Shown here piece by piece: positions 11,038-15,721 of a stretch of 15,721 nucleotides of DNA. A program made the position numbers and the translations under genes. A model generated the notes under the pieces. That model searched no databases. It was not told where the DNA came from and was given only the letters and a program-made list of their open reading frames with translations. The first letter of the stretch is position 1, and each line of letters begins with the position of its first letter. The stretch comes from JAFAVZ01 sp036009105 (GTDB taxonomy: Bacteria; Acidobacteriota; Thermoanaerobaculia; Gp7-AA8). The stretch is from NCBI GenBank assembly GCA_036009105.1, contig DASYMJ010000143.1, positions 1-15,721 on the forward strand. Direction: 5' to 3'.

Positions 11038-11476
11038 CAGCGGCGGCGGCACGCGCTACCTCAACGTCCAGGACCTGGTGGATCTGCACCGCGCCGTCTC
11101 CGCCGAGTTCGGCGGCACCTCCGCCCATCCGGGCGTGATCGAGTCGCAGTTCGCTCTCCTCAACGCCGTGCAGCGCCCCCAGGTCACGACCCTCGGCCGC
11201 GAGGCCTACCCCACGTTCCCGGACAAGGTGGCGGCGCTGATCTTCGCCCTCCTCACCGCCCGCCCCTTCCGCGGCGGCAACCGCCGCCTCGCCCTCGCCT
11301 CGCTCTTCGCGTTCTGCGAGCTGAACAACCGCGCCGTCGACTCCCGGGTCTTCGACGAGAAGGCGGCCGAGACGCTGTTCAAGCGCGCTTCGAGCTTCCG
11401 CGAGCTGGGCATCCCGCCCGAGAACGTGTTCCGGGAGATCCGGGAGACGCTGGGGCGGGCGATCATGGGGGCGTAA
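10733..11476 (+). CDS. Degenerate Fic/Doc-fold protein with long basic N-terminal tail
   Basis: The 247-residue frame has a Lys/Ala/Pro-rich disordered tail (1-105) and a Doc-like domain (107-247) beginning RYLNVQDLVDLH. The domain shows the usual order: FGG, GVIESQFALL, the YPTFPDKVAAL helix, then the Fic loop. The canonical loop HxFx[D/N/E][G/A]N[G/K]R is replaced by RPFRGGNRR (177-185), with His to Arg and the acidic position to Gly, so transferase activity is unlikely. It has no Phd-like antitoxin next to it. From 11041 onward codon use is normal for this genome, but in 10733-11037 the other frame has better codon use, so the real N-terminus is uncertain. A frameshift, a sequencing indel, or true dual coding would explain this. 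The Doc fold is fairly certain, the function unknown. Confidence 0.6.
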   Translation: MATTQKPKQPAKPPRGKAAKPPAKKAAAPKKPAPAAKPKTAKPPASKPAPAAKKPQRAETASPAASPSRPQKPAPSPTPSSKTPSSAPSKSTPTPSAASPTDSGGGTRYLNVQDLVDLHRAVSAEFGGTSAHPGVIESQFALLNAVQRPQVTTLGREAYPTFPDKVAALIFALLTARPFRGGNRRLALASLFAFCELNNRAVDSRVFDEKAAETLFKRASSFRELGIPPENVFREIRETLGRAIMGA

Positions 11477-11491
11477 CGAACGGCAGGGCGC

Positions 11492-11497
11492 TAGAAT
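11492..11497 (+). promoter_or_regulatory. Candidate -10 box of eno
   Basis: TAGAAT (five of six consensus bases) lies nine bases before the enolase ATG. No Shine-Dalgarno is seen between them and no clear -35 box is at the right distance. Transcription would begin about two or three bases from ATG, giving a leaderless or nearly leaderless message. Confidence 0.45.
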
Positions 11498-11506
11498 GCG
11501 CCCGCC

Positions 11507-12777
<1,271 letters not shown>

Positions 12778-12781
<4 letters not shown>

Positions 12782-12807
12782 CAATCAGGGCCGATCGTCA
12801 ATAGATT
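12778..12807 (+). promoter_or_regulatory. Promoter of the MarR gene, overlapping the enolase stop
   Basis: TTGACA (12778-12783, perfect -35 match) is followed after 18 bases by TAGATT (12802-12807, four of six). The enolase stop codon is inside the -35 box. The expected start of transcription is at about 12814, one base before ATG at 12815, so the message would be leaderless. Confidence 0.6.
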
Positions 12808-12814
12808 GACGGTC
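12793..12814. promoter_or_regulatory. Palindromic operator for the MarR regulator
   Basis: A perfect 16-bp palindrome CGTCAATAGATTGACG (12796-12811) extends to 22 bp, GA-T-CGTCAAT-AG-ATTGACG-G-TC, with one mismatched pair. It covers the -10 box and reaches the start codon. The size and position are typical of MarR-family operators, so self-repression is likely. Confidence 0.65.
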
Positions 12815-13237
12815 ATGCCCGACCGCGACCTCGTGGCCGGCGTGATGCAGCTGGCCAATCTCCTCACCCGCCGCCTCGCGCCCATCTTCGCCAAAGGGAA
12901 GATCACGCCCCAGCAATGGGCGGTCCTCTCCGTCCTCGGCGAGTCGGAGCAGCCGATGACGCTGGCCGCCGTCGCGCGGCGGCTGCTCGTCTCCAAGCAG
13001 AACATGACCGGGATGATCGCGCGCCTCGAGCAGCTCGGCCTGGCCGACCGCAGCGACGACCCGAACGACCTCCGCTCCTCCCGCGTGCAGCTCACCCGCC
13101 GGGGCCGGACCCTGGTGGAGAAGATGCGGCCCGCCTACGAAGAGTGGCTGGCCTCGCTGGGGGAGGAGTTCTCCGAGAAGGAGATGAGCGGCCTCACGCG
13201 GACGCTGGAACGGCTGATCGCCCGCCTGGAAATGTAG
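12815..13237 (+). CDS. MarR-family transcriptional regulator
   Basis: The 140-residue protein has the MarR layout: N-terminal dimer helix, QQWAVLSVLGE, a winged helix with recognition segment LLVSKQNMTGMIARLEQLGL, wing residues RSDDPNDLRSSRVQLTRRG, and a C-terminal dimerisation helix. There are no cysteines, so it is not a thiol-based OhrR-type peroxide sensor, and its ligand is unknown. ATG 12815 is preferred over TTG 12806, which lies within the operator palindrome. There is no Shine-Dalgarno, consistent with a leaderless transcript. No divergent target gene is present, so targets besides its own promoter must lie elsewhere. The stop codon TAG is part of the downstream repeat unit. Confidence 0.9.
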   Translation: MPDRDLVAGVMQLANLLTRRLAPIFAKGKITPQQWAVLSVLGESEQPMTLAAVARRLLVSKQNMTGMIARLEQLGLADRSDDPNDLRSSRVQLTRRGRTLVEKMRPAYEEWLASLGEEFSEKEMSGLTRTLERLIARLEM

Positions 13238-13282
13238 GACGGCTCTCTAGCCGGTCCGGGCCGGCTGGAGAGCCGGCCCCAC
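13234..13282. repeat. Back-to-back palindrome pair between converging genes
   Basis: Two units of the GGGCCGGCT family abut without spacer. The left one (13234-13257) is slightly decayed, with GGACGGCT facing AGCCGGTCC. The right one (13258-13282) has a perfect 9-bp stem around GGAG and ends CCCCAC. The marR stop (13235-13237) is in the left unit, and the GGDEF gene on the other strand also stops in it (13247-13249). It may act as a two-way transcription end. Confidence 0.85.
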
Positions 13283-14452
13283 ATCAGGCGGAGCAATGAC
13301 CCGGTTGCGGCCCGCCTTCTTCGCCGCGTACAGCCGCTCGTCCGCGGAGTTGAAGAGCGCCTCGCGATCGGCGCCGTCGGTCGGGTAGATCGCCGCGCCG
13401 ATGCTCACCGTGACCTGCGCGCCGTCCGGCGGCGCGGGCATCGCTTCTACGCCGGCCCGGATCCGCTCCGCGATCGCGGCGAGGGAACGGGCGTCGATGT
13501 TCGGCACGATCACGGCGAACTCCTCGCCGCCGTAGCGCGCGGGGAAGTCGACGGCGCGCACCGTCTCCCGGATCACGCCCGCCACGCGCTGGAGCGCGTC
13601 GTTGCCGGCCGGATGGCCGAACGTATCGTTGTACTTTTTGAAGCGGTCGAGGTCGAGGACGAGGACGCCGAAGTTCTCCGGATAGCGGCCGGCGCGTTCG
13701 AGCTCGCCGTCGATGCGCTCGCGGAAGGCGCGGAAGTTCGGCAAAGCGGTGAGCTCGTCGGTGCGCGCCCGGGCCTTGAGCTCGTCCGCCATCCGGTTGA
13801 GGGCGACGGCGAGCGTGGCCAGCTCGCGATCGCCCGCCACCGGCGCACGCGCCGTGACGTCGCCCGCCGCGATGCGGTCCGCCGCGGCGGAGAGCTCCTC
13901 GATCGGCCGCACCACATTGCGCAGCGTGATCTGCACCACGGCGAAGCAGACGAGCACGATGATCCACGCCACGGCGAGGCCGCTGCGCATCATGTCGCTG
14001 GTGTCGCGCTCCAGCGCCGGCAGCTGCCGCGCGATCTCCCGCTTCCGCTCCCCGACGATCCTTTGCGCCTCCGCGACCACCGCGGTCGACGTCGCGGCGA
14101 CATCCTCCGGCCGCGGCGCCGGATCGGCGATCACCTCCCGGAACGCGCGCACCCGGCCGCGCAATGTGCCGGTGTCGACGTACTGCAGCGCATCGTTCTG
14201 CAGCAGCTGGGCGACGACGCGATAACGGGCAAGCGCCTCGGGGCCGGCGACGAAGTGCGCCCGGTACGCGTTCTGCGCGCGGATCACCTCTTCGAGGGTT
14301 CCGATGGCTTCCGTCTCGACGCCGATGAGCCTTGACCAGCGCTGCTGCGACTGGTGCGCGCGCCAGCTGAGGCCGAAGGTGACGGCGAAGAGGACGACCG
14401 CAAACGCGCCGGTGAGGAGCAGGACGCGCGAGCGGAGGCGAGGACGGCGCAT
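13247..14452 (-). CDS. Membrane-bound diguanylate cyclase (sensor-HAMP-GGDEF)
   Basis: The protein is about 401 residues and makes the second messenger cyclic di-GMP from two GTP. Membrane helix 1 is about 10-29. An extracytoplasmic, helical sensor region of about 125 residues without recognised ligand motifs follows, then membrane helix 2 (about 155-175), a HAMP linker (VRPIEELSAAADRIAAGDV) and the GGDEF domain. The active site is GGEEF (about 308-312), preceded by the inhibitory-site motif RAVD five residues upstream, so it should be active and product-inhibited. The start is uncertain: ATG 14452 has GGAG only three bases upstream, while ATG 14476 (eight more residues) lies in the 101-nt palindrome. 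The last dozen residues (DVGPALQPARTG) come from the repeat pair. Confidence 0.92.
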   Translation of the reverse strand: MRRPRLRSRVLLLTGAFAVVLFAVTFGLSWRAHQSQQRWSRLIGVETEAIGTLEEVIRAQNAYRAHFVAGPEALARYRVVAQLLQNDALQYVDTGTLRGRVRAFREVIADPAPRPEDVAATSTAVVAEAQRIVGERKREIARQLPALERDTSDMMRSGLAVAWIIVLVCFAVVQITLRNVVRPIEELSAAADRIAAGDVTARAPVAGDRELATLAVALNRMADELKARARTDELTALPNFRAFRERIDGELERAGRYPENFGVLVLDLDRFKKYNDTFGHPAGNDALQRVAGVIRETVRAVDFPARYGGEEFAVIVPNIDARSLAAIAERIRAGVEAMPAPPDGAQVTVSIGAAIYPTDGADREALFNSADERLYAAKKAGRNRVIAPPDVGPALQPARTG

Positions 14453-14469
14453 GTGCTCCAAGGATAGCC

Positions 14470-14570
14470 GTGTCATCCTGAGCCGCAAAGACGCGAATGG
14501 ATCCGTACCGGTCTCGCGCCGCGCCTGAAGGTACGGATCCTTCGCCGTCCGCGCGGCTTCAGGATGACAC
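14470..14570. repeat. 101-nt imperfect palindrome between divergent genes
   Basis: Arms of 40 and 41 nt (14470-14509 and 14530-14570) surround a 20-nt loop. The outer 12 bp (GTGTCATCCTGA/TCAGGATGACAC) and inner 11 bp (GGATCCGTACC/GGTACGGATCC) pair perfectly, and the middle pairs with a few mismatches and bulges. The glycerate kinase ATG (14564) is in the right arm, and the mirror ATG (14476, - strand) is in frame with the GGDEF gene. The structure resembles a small palindromic mobile or extragenic repeat. No transposase is nearby. Confidence 0.85.
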
Positions 14571-15712
14571 TGCTCGACATCTATCACCGCACGCTCGCCC
14601 GCTGCGCACCGGAGCGCCTCGTGCGCGAAGCGCTCACGGCCGACATGCCGCGCGACGTGGTGGCCATCGGCAAGTGCGCCGGCGCGCTGCTCGACGGCAT
14701 CGCCCATCACGTGCGCGATGCCATCGTGGCGATGCCCTACGGCTACCGCGAGCCAAGGACGCGAGCCATCGTCGTGAAGGGTGGGCATCCGGAGATCACG
14801 CGCGCAAGCTTCGAAGCAGGCGTTGAACTGCAGCATTTCGTCGATGCGCACGATGACATCCTCTTCCTCGTCTCCGGCGGCGGCTCCGCCTGCGTGGAAG
14901 ACCCGCTTCCGCCGTTCACGCGCGAACAGGTGGCGGCCACGAACCAGCGACTCCTCTCCAGCGGTTTGCCCATCCACCAGATCAACGTGGTCCGCAAACA
15001 CCTCTCCGCGATCAAAGGCGGGCGCCTCATCCGAAGCGGCATGACGCTGGTCTATTCGGACGTCGGCAAAGGAAGACTGGCCGATGTCGCCTCCGGACCC
15101 ACGTTGCCGGACCTGAGCACGAAAGAAGAGGCCATTGGGATCCTGCAAAAGATAGGCTGTGACGACATCGTGAAAACCCTCCAGCGGCACGACGTGCCGG
15201 ACACCATTCGCGATACGGTCGGCCCGGCGAAACTGATCGCCGACAACGAAACGCTGACCACCACCGCAATTCTGATCGCGGTGAACGACGGAGCCACCGT
15301 GGAGCGGTGGGAGGGACAGATCGAAACCGACGTGGAAGAGGCCGCGCAGCAGCTCGCCGAGCGAGCAGGAAACCTGGGCAGAGGCCAGATGCTGGTCGCG
15401 GGCGGCGAGCCCACGGTGCGCATCAGCGGCGACGGCAGGGGCGGCCGGTGCAGCGAGCTCGCGGTGCGCTTCGCCAGGGCCGTGGGCGAGACCGCCGACA
15501 TCGAGGCCCTCTTCGCCAGCTCCGACGGCGTGGACGGCAACAGCGGCGCGGCCGGCATCCATCTGCCCCGCCTCGCCCGGATGCCCCCCGGAACGCAAGC
15601 GGCGCTGGAGAGGTCCGACTCGATGTCGATCGCGGCGCAAATCGGTGAGCCGATTATGATTGCGCCGTCCGGAAACAACCTCCGGGACCTTTACTTACTG
15701 GCTCGGCGTTAG
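14564..15712 (+). CDS. Glycerate 2-kinase, MOFRL family
   Basis: The enzyme phosphorylates D-glycerate with ATP to 2-phosphoglycerate, feeding lower glycolysis just before enolase. At 382 residues it is somewhat shorter than many family members. The N-terminal part has the nucleotide-binding fold with AIGKCAGALLDG (glycine-rich, about 44) and FLVSGGGSA (about 103), then NVVRKHLSAIKGGRL, the substrate region, and YSDVGKGRLADVASGPT. The C-terminal MOFRL domain contains VAGGEPTV (about 280), GRGGRCSELA, ASSDGVDGNSGAAG and PSGNNLRDLY. All main motifs are intact. ATG 14564 fits the family N-terminus (MTLLDIYHRTLARCAP), but only AGG directly abuts it, and it lies inside the 101-nt palindrome. The divergent neighbour is the GGDEF gene. 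Confidence 0.93.
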   Translation: MTLLDIYHRTLARCAPERLVREALTADMPRDVVAIGKCAGALLDGIAHHVRDAIVAMPYGYREPRTRAIVVKGGHPEITRASFEAGVELQHFVDAHDDILFLVSGGGSACVEDPLPPFTREQVAATNQRLLSSGLPIHQINVVRKHLSAIKGGRLIRSGMTLVYSDVGKGRLADVASGPTLPDLSTKEEAIGILQKIGCDDIVKTLQRHDVPDTIRDTVGPAKLIADNETLTTTAILIAVNDGATVERWEGQIETDVEEAAQQLAERAGNLGRGQMLVAGGEPTVRISGDGRGGRCSELAVRFARAVGETADIEALFASSDGVDGNSGAAGIHLPRLARMPPGTQAALERSDSMSIAAQIGEPIMIAPSGNNLRDLYLLARR

Positions 15713-15721
15713 CAAGCCGCC

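Noticed and set aside
10726..11476. Doc-Phd toxin-antitoxin pair
   Set aside because: The overlapping upstream frame is low-complexity and basic, not Phd-like, and overlaps too far for a normal antitoxin-toxin pair. The toxin active site is missing.
14477..15640. Upstream extension of the GGDEF frame across the glycerate kinase gene
   Set aside because: The open frame continues only because GC-rich antisense lacks stops. The membrane helix and cyclase domains begin at 14452 or 14476, and the kinase is well supported on the + strand.

Overview
The window is ordinary-looking chromosome from a very GC-rich bacterium. Codons end mostly in C or G, genes are closely packed on both strands, and intergenic palindromes are abundant. 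The combination of NfeD with a protease domain, a bacterial long Lhr next to a Nei2-type glycosylase, and GGGCCGGCT palindromes at gene ends suggests a soil-type lineage such as Acidobacteriota. That placement is a low-confidence impression, since no rRNA or other decisive marker is present.

Layout, left to right. Positions 3-1346 hold the 3' part of dnaB (replicative helicase), followed by an inverted pair of GC-rich palindromes. A small, degenerate stand-alone receiver protein (1561-1926) and a long-form NfeD membrane protease (2020-3282) follow on the + strand, with an inverted array of 7-bp repeats between them. NfeD runs 34 bp into the end of a converging family 2 glycosyltransferase (3249-4112, -). 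Upstream of that gene on the - strand is a metallo-beta-lactamase-fold protein resembling class II cyclic-nucleotide phosphodiesterases (4201-4965, -). A second 7-bp repeat array separates these two.

The centre is a DNA-repair operon on the + strand. A 1476-residue Lhr helicase (5043-9473) overlaps a Nei2-type DNA glycosylase (9466-10260), and a 95-residue putative winged-helix protein (10272-10559, TTG start) is translationally coupled to it. Next, under its own good sigma-70-type promoter, is an unusual locus (10726-11476). Two overlapping reading frames both encode lysine/alanine-rich tails, and one leads into a Fic/Doc-fold domain whose catalytic histidine is replaced. Enolase (11507-12781) and an apparently leaderless, self-regulated MarR repressor (12815-13237) follow. 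A converging membrane-bound diguanylate cyclase (13247-14452, -) is next, then a divergent glycerate 2-kinase (14564-15712, +). A 101-nt imperfect palindrome lies between the last two and contains the start codon of the kinase.

The most unusual content is not a classic defence or mobile system. It is (a) the dual-frame, catalytically altered Doc-like locus, (b) palindromic repeats that enter coding sequence, including one inside lhr and one pair supplying both stop codons of converging genes, (c) inverted heptamer arrays, and (d) the small winged-helix gene attached to lhr-nei. No tRNA, rRNA, CRISPR array, transposase or integrase was seen.
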